DNA of 64,000 nucleotides from Sternotherus odoratus (taxonomy: Eukaryota; Chordata; Testudines; Kinosternidae): positions 18,451,603 to 18,515,602 of the forward strand of contig JAVMKO010000001.1 in NCBI GenBank assembly GCA_032164245.1, read 5' to 3'. A program made the position numbers and the translations under genes. Shown here piece after piece: positions 22,867-34,395 of the stretch. Each line of letters opens with the position of its first letter. Position 1 is the stretch's first letter. The notes below the pieces were generated by a model that saw only the letters and a list, made by a program, of their open reading frames with translations, was not told where the DNA came from and did no database searches.

Positions 22867-23166
22867 CAGTAGACTCTTGATTATCCAGAATTGGGTTAAC
22901 CAGAATGTGGATTAACCAGGATGTCAAAAAAATATGCATAAATCGCAGGGCCGGCTCTGGCTTTGTTGCCTCCCCAAGCACACACACAAAAAAACCCCAC
23001 CAGGGCACAGGACAGCCAGTGAACCAACACTCCCTCCCCCCGAGGCAGGGTGGCTGGTGAACCAACCTCCCCCCACCCCATATTTCCTATGGATGGTGAT
23101 TATCCAGGATTTTATTAACCAGGATTAATTTTTTTCCTATCATCCTGGATAATCGAGAGTCTACTG
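22867..23166. mobile_element. Pogo/Tigger-like MITE, copy 1
   Basis: 300-bp element with inverted ends CAGTAGACTCTTGATTATCC (left) and CAGTAGACTCTCGATTATCC (right, reverse complement), flanked by TA on both sides (22865-22866, 23167-23168). The interior has GCAGGGCCGGCTCTGGCTTT and CATATTTCCTATGGATGG. Copies 2 and 3 are at 35547 and 53606. TIR type and TA duplication point to the Tc1/mariner-pogo superfamily. Confidence 0.8.
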
Positions 23167-23343
23167 TATCAACTTATACACGGACAGTTAAAACTTCAGT
23201 GTATACCCAAGCAGTCTAAACTTCTTTAAGAATGTAACTGTATTCGGGGAAACAAGGAATGTGAAGTAGCTAAATTTATGAAAATAATCATTTAAAGAAA
23301 ACTTAAAACATCCTGTCATAAACACACACATTATACACACGTA

Positions 23344-23627
23344 GGGCTGGTCTTCACTACTGGGGTATGTCGACTTAAGTTACACCACTGCAGCTACATG
23401 AATACGTGGAGTCAATGTAACTTAGGTTGACTTTCCCCGGTGTCTTCACTGTGCTGGTCGACAGGAGATGCTCTCGTTACCTTACTCTTCTTGGGGAGTT
23501 GGAGTACTGGAGAGCACTCTGCTGTTAATTTAGCAGGTCTTCACTAGAACCAATAGATCGACACCCACTGCATCAATTGCAACAGTGTTAATCTCACCAG
23601 CAGTGAAGACAAGTCAATACTTAGCCA
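23344..23627. mobile_element. Harbinger-like MITE
   Basis: GGGCTGGTCTTCACTACTGG at the left and CAGCAGTGAAGACAAGTC at the right are inverted; GTCGACTTAAGTTAC and GTAACTTAGGTTGAC lie inside, as in the long Harbinger copy at 2839. Boundaries are approximate. Confidence 0.55.
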
Positions 23628-23849
23628 AACATATGCAGTCATTTGGATGATGTCCAAATCATTACTGTTACAATGAGATGCAATTATGTCCATTTTATTT
23701 TCCTTGTTGATGAAAGCTTTTGAGTGGAATGGGGAGAGTGTAGGTGGGTCCCTTTCTCACTCCATCCCTAAAAGTTTTTTCCACTTAGACAGACATGTAT
23801 GAGTCATCCAGCTCAAAAAAGAGAGACTGCCTAGAGACCAACAAGTGTT

Positions 23850-23995
23850 CTGCAGAGTTCAAGATCAGAAGGAACCACAGTGATCAACTAGTCTGGCATT
23901 CTGCAGAATAAAGACTCTATTCACTCCATGGTTTCTGCATCAAGCTTGATGTCTTGTGGTTGGACTCGAGTATATCTTTTAGAAATATGTGAATT
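23850..23995 (-). repeat. CR1-like 3' end
   Basis: GTGATCAACTAGTCTGGCAT, TTCTGCATCAAGCTTGATG and TCTTTTAGAAAT match the diverged CR1-type 3' region common in turtles, in reverse orientation. Confidence 0.55.
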
Positions 23996-25208
23996 GTGAC
24001 CCTCCCCCTCTTCTCCACAATCTGCCACAAGATGCAGTGAGTGTTTGCACCACCCTGGGTGCTGGGAGACCAAACTGGGTGCTGAGAGCAACTTATTCAC
24101 AACTGTGCTACCAGGTGCTGTGACCAGTCACTGGTGGGGGAGCCAGAGACAGAAAAGTGGGAATCACAGCTCCTTCCATTAGTCACAGTCTTCATCCCCT
24201 TTACACCCATTTGCTTGCAGGGGGGAGTAGCAAGTCAGGTAGCCTCAAATCTCCTTACTACAGAAGAACTAAACAGGGCATTAACACGACCCTGACTCCA
24301 CTTCATCATCTGCATGGCTGAGAATGACATGACCATCCACTCCACGGGGATTTCCATTGTCTGTTCTTTCCTAGCACTGGCATTCCTTTCATTTCCATCT
24401 CATACTGCAGTGGGTGAGGATATGGGTGATACCTCTCATTGAGAAATCTTCTCAGTTGTGGTTCAGTTATACTTGGGCTGGGACAGGGCCTGTGGTCCTC
24501 AAGGCACCATCTGACTCCTCATGCTTCTATATCCAGTGGCAGTGGAAAGGCCTGCAAAGTACAAAGGGGTCAGATTGTACCAAATAACTGAGCTTTAAAT
24601 TCTGCAGCTCACCTTTATATAAGCTAATTAAACATTGCCCAAGGCAAGAAGAAACATGCAGCTCTTCCTTTCATCAGTTCAAAGATAGAGTCATGTTGTG
24701 ACGTATACTTGGCAGCTTCCTCTGTGTTTTCTCACACTCATCTTTGGGTCAGGCATATTTTTGTTTCTGAGCACTTTGAATAAAGTAGTTAGGTGTTTAC
24801 TCCATGAAGCAACACTAAAGCCTGTTTTTGTGGCTGGTACACTGAATTTTTGCTGCAGTATGACATGCAGTTTCTTACTAGAAATTCCTTTTGTTTTCAT
24901 CATTATATTTGTCCTCTGAAAACGTTTGTAAACTCTACTTTTCACAGACATCATCTCTTTTGTGTAAGATTGCCTCTAATGAAAACACTTTATGAAGCTG
25001 GGAAATTGAAACGGAACAGATTTTACCTCCCAATTGTTAGATTTTATCCCTAACATCCCAGCAAAAGACAGCAAGCTCCTTACAAAATATGCACATTTTC
25101 ATTGCATGTGTACCAGAGATGCTGTAGTGAACTAACATAGACAGCTAGAAAAACTAAACACCCTGAAAGACTTAGGCCAACATTTTTAAACATGATAGTT
25201 AAAGCTAG
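23996..25208. other. Intronic, nothing recognised
   Basis: Mixed composition. Frames of 73-87 codons on both strands overlap one another near 24690-24950 without domain signatures. No RNA gene seen. Confidence 0.4.
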
Positions 25209-25212
25209 GGAT

Positions 25213-25560
25213 AGAATCATAGGGTTAGAAGAGACCACAAGGATCAACTACTCTCACCCCCTGCCAAGATGCAGGATTGTTGTTTCTAGATCATCCAAGA
25301 CAGATGACTATGCAGCCTCCTTTTGAAAACCTCCAGCGAAGGAGCTTCCACAGATTCCTGAGGCAGTCTGTCCCATTGTCCTATTGTTCTTACAGTTAGG
25401 AAGTTTTTTCTGAGATTTAATCTAAACCTGCTGTGCTGTAGTTTGAACTCATCGACTCTCGTCCAGTCCTCTGTAGCAAGAAAGAGCAACTTTTCTCCAT
25501 CTTTTTCATGGCAGCTTTTCAAGTATTTGAAGCATCTAAGTCCTTATTTGACCCCTTAAA
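25213..25560 (-). repeat. CR1 LINE, 3' part with C-terminal ORF2
   Basis: The minus-strand frame 25286-25522 gives the conserved end of CR1 ORF2: RFRLNLRKNFLTVRTIGQWD then LPQESVEAPSLEVFKRRL. The 3' untranslated part (reverse of GGGTTAGAAGAGACCACAAGG) and an AGAATCATA octamer remnant follow at the low-coordinate end. Heavily 5'-truncated. Confidence 0.85.
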
Positions 25561-26918
25561 CAGTGCTCTTATTTTTTATTCTTAGTCATTTCAAAGCGAC
25601 ATCAATGGCAGTGGTGGTGCTCAGCACCTCTAAAATTACTGCCCTGAATTACCCACTATGGCGATAACAGCCACAAAGAAACAACCCTTGCACTCGTGGT
25701 TTCTTCCACTCTCCAAGCACAGCTAGAACATACAGTAACACAGGCAGGGCTAGCAGTAACAGACACATTAGGCATACTCACAATTCTTGCTGTACCATAA
25801 ATACAAAGGCAAGTGAAATCCTAGCCACATTTAAGTCAATGGGAGTTCTGTCATTAACATCAATGGCACCAGCATTTCATCCAATGACTCCTAGTAGCAA
25901 TGGTATGAATCACTGAAACACACTGAGCTTGAGTAAACCCTGTAAAAGTAGCCAGGGTTCATCAGTAACCTGATGAAAACGTATGACATTCGAAAAGCAT
26001 TTCTGGCAGTTTTGTATAGACAGTGGTTCTTAACCCCATTGATTTTTCTGTTATGGGATATCTTCCCTCCTTAAGCTGAATACAGCATTCTTCACAGCCT
26101 GGCCTTAAATGCTTGTGTTACATTGCTATGCACAAACAGCAGCTACGTTCCACAAGATGGCTGGGCCTCAGATATGGATTAAGTGATTCTAAACTCCAAA
26201 GTTCTTTGGGATAAAAGATTATTGAAGTATTACAGAATAATGCCCAAAAATATACAGTTCCTGCAGAACGGGTTATTGGCTGTTCTCAGCAAGAGCATAA
26301 ACAAAGATTTCATTGTACTTTCAGCCAAACTCCTCATATACAGTGATCTTTTTTTTCCTGTCAATGGCATTCTTCTGCAATCTGAAACTAATGAAAATGA
26401 ATCCTAACAAATAAAGTAGCAATTTTTCATTCATGTTGTTCAAAGATAGGATGCTGAAATGGAAAATATGTCTGCTAAAGCTGGCTGAAAAGATGAAATA
26501 AAAAATTCTGAACATTCTTGTGTGAAAAAAGTGAGGTTTTCCTCTAAAGATTTTTAAATTTGATTTTTACCTGCTTTAATCCCTACATTAAAAAGAAATG
26601 TAAAATAACTCCGGATTAATCTAAATGAGGCTCACAGTCCCCTGTGTGTAAATATCTGAAAAATAAAGTCCATTTTCATTTTATAAAGCATAAAGTAACT
26701 GAAACTACTCTAGGTGTTTGTATGCTGTGGATAGCTCAGGGGTGAGTAGGACAACCCAATGTAGGACTATTTGCAAAAGACGTAGCAACAGGGTGGGAGT
26801 GGATTGGTAAAGGATGGACTCACTGGGAATAGAAGCAAAAGTAGTTTGTGGAGTCTGTTCAGGAGACAGATATCTATACTAGGAAGAAATGAGAAGAACA
26901 AATGAGAAGAACGATCTT
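25561..26918. other. Intronic, nothing coding; one old palindromic repeat piece
   Basis: AGTCAATGGGAGTTCTGTC near 25838 and CATCAATGGCACCAGCATTT near 25858 belong to the same old palindromic repeat class as 15955. Otherwise no assignment. Confidence 0.4.
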
Positions 26919-26919
26919 G

Positions 26920-27500
26920 TGTGCAAGGCATTAGACTGGGATTCAGAAGATCTGAGTTCAGTTTCAAACTCTGTGACGTATGGCCTGTCACAGGTGCCAA
27001 CTTCTCTCAGGGCCAGTGGTGCTTGTGCTTCCCCCCCACTGCAAAGTCCCTGCCCAAACTCCACCATCCCAGTCCCTATTGGACCCCTCCCCAAATCCCA
27101 GCTCTGCCTCCTCCCCTGAGCATGCTGTATTCCCCCTCCTCCTCTCTACCTCCCAGGTTTGTCACGCAAAACAGGTATTTTGTGCTGCAAATGCTGAGGG
27201 GAGGGGTAGAAGCAGGACGCAGCACGCTCAGGGAGGAAGAAGAATTGGAGGTGGAGCAATTGTGAGCTGGGGTGTGGGGGCAGCAGGATGGAGCAGGGAG
27301 CTGCCGGTGGGTGCAGAACACCCACCAATTTTTCCCGGTGTGAACTCCAGCCTCGCAGCACCCATGCCTATGTGGCATGTCACCTAGGCCTACACCGAAG
27401 TCAACTGGAAGGTTGGTCCATAAATACCTTTAAGGATCTTGACCTGAATCTTTATGCCTCAATTCTGTAAAATGGGGACAATAATTTGTCTGGCTTGTCT
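26920..27500 (+). repeat. MIR-like SINE split by a hAT insertion
   Basis: The 5' half (26930-26988: TAGACTGGGATTCAGAAGAT, TGAGTTCAG, CTCTGTGACG) and the 3' half (27381-27500: CACCTAGG, GCCTCAATTCTGTAAAATGG, GGACAATAAT) are collinear with a MIR-type SINE. Removing 26989-27372 plus one target copy restores the run TGACG..TGTCACCTAGG expected at that position. Confidence 0.65.
26989..27372 (-). mobile_element. hAT-type non-autonomous element nested in a SINE
   Basis: Left end CACAGGTGCCAACTTC, right end reverse complement CATAGGCATGGGTGCTGC. Inside are CTGCCGGTGGGTGCAGAA and CACCCACCAATTTTTCCC, marks of a common turtle hAT family. Flanks TGGCCTGT (26981-26988) and TGGCATGT (27373-27380) are an 8-bp target duplication with one change. 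Confidence 0.75.
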
Positions 27501-27622
27501 AGTCAGACTCTTAAGCTATTACTATGGATATATGAAATGCCTATCACAATTGGCCCTTAATCTTGGTAGGGATCCCTTCATACTAATAAAATATAGTGAG
27601 TGAAGGATGGATTAAGGTGAAA

Positions 27623-28662
27623 CAGGATGGATTGATTTACATCAGTAATTTAAATCATAGGTTTTAATCATGATCAAAATCTGCAAGCAGAAAATCCTGC
27701 TATAAATCTTTGATTTTAATCTTATTTTGCTTTTGTACTTTAGTTATTTTCACAGAGGAAGCTTGATTCTCATTGGTTGCTAACAAGTAAAACATGCTAC
27801 ATTTAGTTACAAATTAACATTTACACTAAATTGAGTGCTTCTTTTTGTTTAAAAAGGATATACAACACCTATACACAAGTTATGCAATTATATATCTTAA
27901 CATACATCTATTCAGATTATTAATTTTTACATATTCTTATGTTAGAAAATTTATTTACTAAATAATAATTAATTTCTTACTTGTGATTTGTGTCAAGCTG
28001 CATTAGGATCAACATTGGAATTCAATTAATTCACAAATACGCCATTTCCAAACATTTTTATTAGTTGAATAAAACTAGATTAAATGTGCTGGATATATAA
28101 TATAAAACATTTATCAAGATATGTTTTGTATTTAAAGTGAATTGATTTATTAAACAAAGGAAATATTTATTAAACAAAGGAAAAACTGTGGTTAGTGATT
28201 TGAACTGATTGTTTTTGGTCATCTTATCCTTGAAGATTTCAGAACTAGTAGATCTCATCCTTTTACACATAGTTTTTTCACAGATTGTAAGAGGAAAACA
28301 AGCTTTCCTGCTTTTTCAATTTCCATCAGTTTCTCAACTTTGAATGAAATAGTCTTTGAACTGAACTAGCTGAATAAACTAAAATGAAGAAAATATTCTC
28401 TTTGCACCTACAGTAGCATGTCAACAAACTCTAATTTCAGCTGCTTAGCCAGTGACTTCTACCTGTTCAGTAGTTTGATTTTCTTCAAAACTTCAGTAGC
28501 AAACATGTACAGTGATTCTTTTTAAAACATAGGCTGTCATAATGTCAAATTTTAATTTTAAATATTTTTTATTTTTAAAAGTAAAATGAGTTTAATTTTT
28601 AAAAAATCTGATTTAAATAAAAATATCCATTTTTTTAAAATCATCATTTTTTATCCTTCCTG
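27623..28662. repeat. AT-rich dispersed repeat, possibly hAT-like
   Basis: The left end CAGGATGGATTGATTTACAT and the reverse complement of the right end (CAGGAAGGATAAAAAATGAT) are similar inverted ends, and both sides carry ATTTAAATC-type motifs. No target duplication could be defined, so the class is uncertain. It includes a tandem TATTAAACAAAGGAAA duplication at 28149-28183. Confidence 0.4.
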
Positions 28663-29526
28663 AGTTTGGGTAGAGGAGTAGGTCCTCAGTTTCATGGGGA
28701 AATGGGGAACCATGGCTATTAGCATAAATCTTCACACGAGTAACTAAAATTAACTTTAGTTTTATGGCAAAAAAGAAAACCACAATGGACTTTTTTTTCC
28801 CCTATGACTTCAAACTGACATTTGCTCAAAATATTACTCATTCTCCCCAAATATCTTCCACAGGATGTAACTAATGAGGTCAAATCCTGCTTGCTGGCCT
28901 TACACAAATAATATTTTTGACTCAGTAAGGTGAGTGGAATTTAGTCTATGTCATTTTGTAGGCAGACTTCTTTATTCTTTCCCAGATATCTGTGCAGCCC
29001 TAAGTTAGTGATGCTTAAAAACAATCTGTTGCATTTTATTAGGAGTGAAAAAAGCATTTGATCGGGAATACTTTTTTATTGCTTTATAATTAAAAAGGAA
29101 TGTTTTCCCTTTCCTAGAACAAAGGAGTGTGGGCTGAAAAAAATTAAGTTATTCCAGTATCTACTTCACACAGAAGGTCACATTTCTGTACGAACTGGCT
29201 TCAAAAAATTGGTATTAAACTTCTGAAATCAGGATGGATAAGTTAAAAATATTAACATCAAGCTCTTCTATTCTATTCTATAGGGGCTATATCTGCAAAT
29301 GGGACAAAAAATGTTGCAAGCTTCAGTTCACTGAGTTTCTTCTTTTGTGGTACTGCTAAGGTACCCTGACCCCACTGTAATAAGCACTGTATAAAGAAAT
29401 AAGACAAAGGATAAAATTGCCCTTGCCTGGAATATGAACACACTTGTTAGGAGGGACCATCCAGGAAGCATCCTACTCTGGGCTCACCATTTCTATAGAA
29501 TGTAGAGATCTATGTAGCTTCATGCA
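28663..29526. other. Intronic, nothing recognised
   Basis: AT-rich; no frame, RNA gene or repeat family identified. Confidence 0.4.
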
Positions 29527-29539
29527 CTAGTTATCTCTT

Positions 29540-29974
29540 TTTTCCAAGCATTCAAGAAGGATGGTCCCTCCTGAGAGAAGCTCATGTTAATTAATAGGCC
29601 TACTTTCTCTCTAGTCTTTTCATGACTGGTATATGGGTAAAAAACTCTTCCCTGTTAACATCCGACGAAGTCGGTATTAGCCCATGAAAGCTTATGCTTC
29701 AATATTTTTGTTAGGTTTAAGATTAGCAGACGTGTTAGTCTATATCTGTAAACAAAACGAGGGAGACTTTGTAGCACCTTAGAGACCAGTTTATTTCAGC
29801 ATAAGCTTTCGTGGGCTATAGCTCACTTCATCAGATGCATGGAATGGAACAAAAGTAAGAATAATTTATACACGCAGAAAGAAAGAAAGAAAAATATTTT
29901 TGTTAGTCTTTAAGGTGCCACAGGACTCTTTGTCGCTTCTGAAAATCCAGACTAACACGGCTACCTCTCTGATC
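29540..29974 (+). repeat. PLE 3' region with 13-bp target duplication
   Basis: CTAGTTATCTCTT occurs at 29527-29539 and again at 29975-29987, bracketing the insertion. Inside, 29544-29660 is PLE 3' untranslated sequence (AGCTCATGTTAATTAATAGG, GTCTTTTCATGACTGG), 29661-29714 is the start of the tail (ATCCGACGAAGTCGG), and 29907-29974 its end (GACTAACACGGCTACC). The tail is interrupted by a second PLE insertion at 29715-29892. Confidence 0.7.
29715..29892 (-). repeat. Nested PLE tail with 14-bp target duplication
   Basis: AATATTTTTGTTAG flanks it at 29701-29714 and 29893-29906. The insert reads GTTTAAGATTAGCAGACGTG at its low end and ends in (GAAA)n. It is a second subfamily (GATTAGCAG type, as at 33060 and 47064) inserted in reverse into the older tail. 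Confidence 0.8.
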
Positions 29975-30419
29975 CTAGTTATCTCTTGTCAACCATAAGT
30001 TTGGTCACAGAAGAACAGGAGGTTCTGTCCATACTATGCTGAAATACCAGTTGCTTTAGGACACTTCACATTGGACATTTATGGAATAAGCTGCCTACGG
30101 GATACCTTTTTTCCTTATCCTAGGCAGTAAGAGGTTGGTTGATGCCTTGAAGCACAAGAGTGCATGTATTTTATACATTTGTTTCAGTTTTCACTGAGAT
30201 CTCATTGTGCTCCTCTGTGCTGTTGGAACTCTGTCTGTGATCTTCTACTCTCTCAGAACCTTCCCGGTAATCCTGCATTTAACTTACTTACTCTGCTTAT
30301 AGCCCAACTCCGTTATATACAAATAACCCAAAGTGTCAAGTCAAGAATATAACAAACCAAAGCAACAAACTAAACAAACCCAGTACATAGGCAACACAGA
30401 ACACATGATTTCCTTGACA

Positions 30420-30525
30420 GATTTATTTGGTATACGGATGCTATGAACAATGCTTATTATATATATATATATAAATGCTATGAGCAATGCTTATTATATA
30501 TATATAAATATAAAACACAAACACA
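30420..30525. repeat. Tandem duplication with (TA)n and (CA)n
   Basis: ATGCTATGAACAATGCTTAT(TA)n is followed by a second AAATGCTATGAGCAATGCTT(TA)n unit, then AAACACAAACACACACA. Two diverged copies of a roughly 45-bp unit. Confidence 0.85.
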
Positions 30526-30902
30526 CACAATGAGTCAAGGAACATAGCACTGCAGTCAGTTGGTTAATCAGTCTAGTATCCGATACATCCTCTCTCTGGG
30601 GACTAGCTCCCGCCTTGCAAGGAGATGGTTTCATGGTTTAAAAGTTTTTTCAATCTTTACTATAATTCTAGGCAGATGTTAAATTAATAGATAGTCCATA
30701 ATAGTTACAGGGAGAGAGTGTAAAATAAAAATACCAGCTGGATATAATGGGTTCATTGGCTCTTTATTATCACAACCTCTGAGCGATCAGGAAGTTTTGG
30801 CCTCAAGCAGTGAGTTATTTCCCCTTTTTCTGGGAGCAACATGTGGACACAGACACAGAACTGATAAGTTATCCCAATCTATTTTATTTATTTAGACAAG
30901 GA

Positions 30903-31020
30903 GGTTAACAGGAAAGAGTTTTTTACCCATATACCAGTCATGAAAAGACTAGAGAGAAAGTAGGCCTATTAATTAACATGAGCTTCTCTGAGGAGGGACC
31001 ATCCTTTTTGAATGCTTGGA
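30903..31020 (-). repeat. PLE 3' UTR fragment, inverted copy of 29544-29660
   Basis: Reverse complement of 30903-31020 matches 29544-29660 with only a few differences across about 117 bp (shared AAGCTCATGTTAATTAATAG and GACTGGTATATGGGTAAAAA). The PLE tail itself is absent here. Confidence 0.8.
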
Positions 31021-33059
31021 AATGCCTAGCACATAGCGGGTGCTACCATAAATAACACTTGAGATTTTCTTAAACATCCAATTCCTATTGAATGTCAATG
31101 GTATTTGGGACGATAAGTTTCTTATGCTTTTTTGAAATCCTATCTTAAATAGATAAATAAGAGTAGAGATGGTCAAAACATGCTACATAATATTTTTTTC
31201 AAATTTCTAAATTCTAAAGATTTTGGCCAGTTTTATTATTGGTCTAAAAATGATGGATATAATTCATGACAGCACCCTCAATATTTTCCTCCAATGATTT
31301 CTGTCAAATTTTAAAAATTCAACAGTTTCAAGTCACTCTAGTACTGAGGAAGGGGATAAAATGAGCGATGAATCAGGAATAGCTGAGTAAATTTTACTGG
31401 AACCAGGGTTAAAAATGATAATGCTTCCTAATGTAGATGAGTGGTAACATTTTCACTAGTCCTTAAGGGTAAAAATTTCAAAAGGGCCCAAGGGAAAGGT
31501 TCACAAATGTACTTAATCATTGCAACACTCAAAATTCTCAGAGCTGAGTTAGGAGCCCAGGTTTCCCGTGCCTTGAATGGGGAGAACTGGACACCAAAGA
31601 ATGTAATTCTCAGAAGCCAAGAAGCTGGATGTGGGAGAGCTGACTTGAGCTCCCAGCACCAAACCAGACAGCCTTGAGATTCAAATCTGGGTTTCCCACA
31701 TCCCTGGTGAGTGTCCTGGTGGGGCACACTCTCTCTTCTTGCCCATTGCTGCCTTTTGAGTGGGTTAAGCATCTTCGGAGCGTGGCTCACGGATTACGCG
31801 CCACTGTCAAGGTAGGCAGCAGAACACACAGTTTTAAAATCCCATTGAGCATTCGCCTTGAGTAATGGCTCCGGGAAGATTGTTAGCTGTGGGGTGATGT
31901 CAGGATTTAGGCAGTTATACGCATGCCCACCAGCAGAAATTTAGGCTCCTATTAGGTTAGGTGGCAGCTGAGCAGTGGTTTTGAGAAAGTCAGAGATGCC
32001 TAAATGTTACACTTAGGCACCTGTTGATGCAGTTGGGTAATTAAGTACCTTTGTCAATTTGGCCCTACGAGATTTAGGATTCCAAGTCTCATTTCCAAGC
32101 ACTTAAAAGCTTCCAAATTCACTTCCAAAAATGGAATGGAGGCTCCTAAGTCACTTAGGTGTTTTTGAAAAGTTAGCTCAAGTCCCTTATGATGATATTT
32201 CTTCTCACCTTTTGAAAAACTTAATGTCATCCCACATGAAGTTTGCCCCACTTTCCCATTCCAAACTAATTTATTGAATGCTCTTTGACAGAACAATAAA
32301 TGGTGAGGATAGATTCTGTGCATTCAGTGAATCCATAGACTGTTCCATGTTCTGGATAACAATTTATATACAAGGTTGAACAGAAAATCATTTGCTTGTT
32401 CCCTAGGGCTACTTAAGTTATCAGTTCAAAAGATCTTTAATGATTCAAGTAAAGTCTGAAATTTGTTTGGAGGAGAAACCAGAGTGATTCACTGTCTGAG
32501 TCATGGAGCCCCACGCAGCCCCATCCTCCTAATATACTCCTTGTCTTTTGAAAAGGAATGACAGAAAGGAACTAGCTATTTGGCTGCTCCCCCTCAATCT
32601 CTCCCTTTATGTTAACATAGTCAATAAGATTTTTAGCTGCTCTTAGGAAGTCCGAAATGCAGATGTATTAGTGAGCTGTGTTTGAAAGAGTCATTCTGCA
32701 GCTGCAACTTATATCCCTAGAAACACATGCAGCTAACCTGGGGCTAGTTTATACCCTTATATGGGCAAGCAGAGGTTTAATTCTGGCATTTCCTAACTGC
32801 TGAGTACTTGATTTTGCAATCTTAATGTTTTTAATGAAGGCTGTGTATATAGCTAGCTTTTCCACAAGGTCCATAGTAGCTTACTTCTAAGAGGGGTCCC
32901 AGTGATTTCAGTGCTGTCCAATGTGAATAAAGGAGGCCAACTGTGGTCCCAAGTAACAGGACTGTGTGTGAAGGGGAGAGAGAGAGAGAGAGAAAGAGAA
33001 AAGGAGAATGAAATATTTTTTTCTGAAACCAGAGCCTTAAATCACTATGTATTTAATCA
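31021..33059. other. Intronic; old palindromic repeat pieces and a (GA)n run
   Basis: Around 31930-32200 there are repeated AGGCTCCT, TTAGGCACCTG and CTTAGGTGTTTTTGAAAAG motifs belonging to an old sauropsid repeat (GGCACCTAA type). A (GA)n run is at 32974-33000. The 120-codon minus-strand frame at 31428-31790 shows no recognisable features and I do not call it a gene. Confidence 0.4.
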
Positions 33060-33250
33060 GGTTTAAGATTAGCAGATGTGTTAGTCTGTATCCGTAAATA
33101 AGACGAGGAATACTTGTGGCACCTTACAGACTAACCAGTTTATTTCTGCATAAGCTTTCATGGGTCCAATGAAGTGGGCTATAGTCTACGAAAGCTTATG
33201 CTGAAATAAACTGGATTGTCTCTAAGGTGCCCCAAGTATTCCTCATCTTA
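33060..33250. repeat. PLE tail imperfect foldback
   Basis: 33060-33163 is a minus-strand tail (GTTTAAGATTAGCAGATGTG, ACTTGTGGCACCTTACAGAC); 33165-33250 is plus-strand (CAATGAAGTGGGCTATAG, GCTTATGCTGAAATAAACTG, TAAGGTGCCCCAAGTATTCC). The arms of about 65 bp pair with several mismatches; compare the perfect arms at 19905-20048. Confidence 0.8.
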
Positions 33251-33347
33251 TTTATGTATTTACTATTAATAGCTACACAGAGAGTCCCTTTCCTAACATC
33301 TTGATCCAAAGCCCATGGAAATCAATGAGAGTTCCTATGGATTTTGG

Positions 33348-33389
33348 AAGTGACAAAGAGTCCTGTGGCACCTTAAAGACTAACTAAAG
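33348..33389 (-). repeat. 42-bp PLE tail micro-insertion
   Basis: TGGATTTTGG at 33338-33347 is repeated at 33390-33399. Between them lie only 42 bp (AAGTGACAAAGAGTCCTGTG, GCACCTTAAAGACTAACTAA, AG) from the middle of the PLE tail. Neither tail end is present. Confidence 0.85.
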
Positions 33390-33734
33390 TGGATTTTGGA
33401 TCACTACCCTAATCATCTGCAATTATGTCTGACAAACAAATCAAACCTGCATCAAACTCAATATTCACAGCTATGCAGAAGACAGTCTCTGTCTTTTGTA
33501 ATTTCCAGGAGCTTATTAAACCATCTGTTAAATGTACACTCCGTTTTTGTTTTTGTTTTTTTTACAGGCTACATACAAATGAAGCAATAGAACCTGAAAG
33601 CTAACACCCTGCACTTATGAGTATTGGATATTGAACCCATATGAACAATTTGACTCCTCTTTCAATATATGCAGATAGATTTAACTACGACATAGGATAG
33701 GTGAATAATTTACCATTTGCCCCAAAATTGTACT

Positions 33735-33845
33735 TACAAAAAAAGTTACACCAGGCCAGATCATGAGTTGGAGTAAATGGCTGTACTGCCAATCAGATCA
33801 ATGCAACTATACTGATTTACACCAGTCAAAGGTCTGGCCCAATAG
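33735..33845. repeat. Old palindromic repeat
   Basis: GGCCAGATCATGAGTTGGAG at the left and TGATTTACACCAGTCAAAGG, TCTGGCCC at the right are inverted halves; same class as 56630-56725. Confidence 0.5.
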
Positions 33846-34054
33846 TTTTCATTTTCTCAAGTTTTTGTGACCTACCTACATTAAGTTTTGAATAAATTAC
33901 TAATCTTAGTTATGAATCTGTAGAAATCTCAAAGATGATTAGTAATAGAATTTACAACTGTGTAACTCCACTTAACTCGGTGGAGTTGCACCTAGTTATA
34001 TCAGGACTGAATTTAGTCCTGTCTGAATTACTTGTGTAATGCCAACAGACCCTT

Positions 34055-34140
34055 GTCGTTGATGATCAGGATCAAACTGGGGACCTCTGGAGCTTAGTGC
34101 AGGAGCCTCTACTTCATGAGCTACAAGATAAAAACCGGGA
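34055..34140 (-). repeat. tRNA-derived SINE head
   Basis: On the minus strand: TAGCTCATGAAGTAGAGGCT (box A type), GCACTAAGCTCCAGAGG, then AGTTTGATCCTG (box B type). Same family as the plus-strand copy at 48241. It has no cloverleaf with matching acceptor arms, so it is not a tRNA gene. Confidence 0.65.
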
Positions 34141-34395
34141 GGTGTGGGGGTTACACTTGCACCCCAACCCTTCAAACAGGGGCAGTAGCAGCTAGATGAC
34201 TACTTCCTTCCATTGGAGCTGTAATAGCAGGTAGCTAGGGGAGAAGAGGATTGGGGGGGGGGGTCTGTACACAGGTATCAAGGATGCTGTGGGAACTGGT
34301 GGCTAAGCCAGTACTGCTGTCCCCAAGCAGTCAGTGGAAGTAACTGGGAAAAACCCAGACGGAAATCTAGTGGAGTTTTCCTTTTCCACAGGACC

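Noticed and set aside
34055..34140. tRNA gene
   Set aside because: Box A and B resemble a tRNA, but no complete cloverleaf or matching acceptor stem; SINE relative at 48241.
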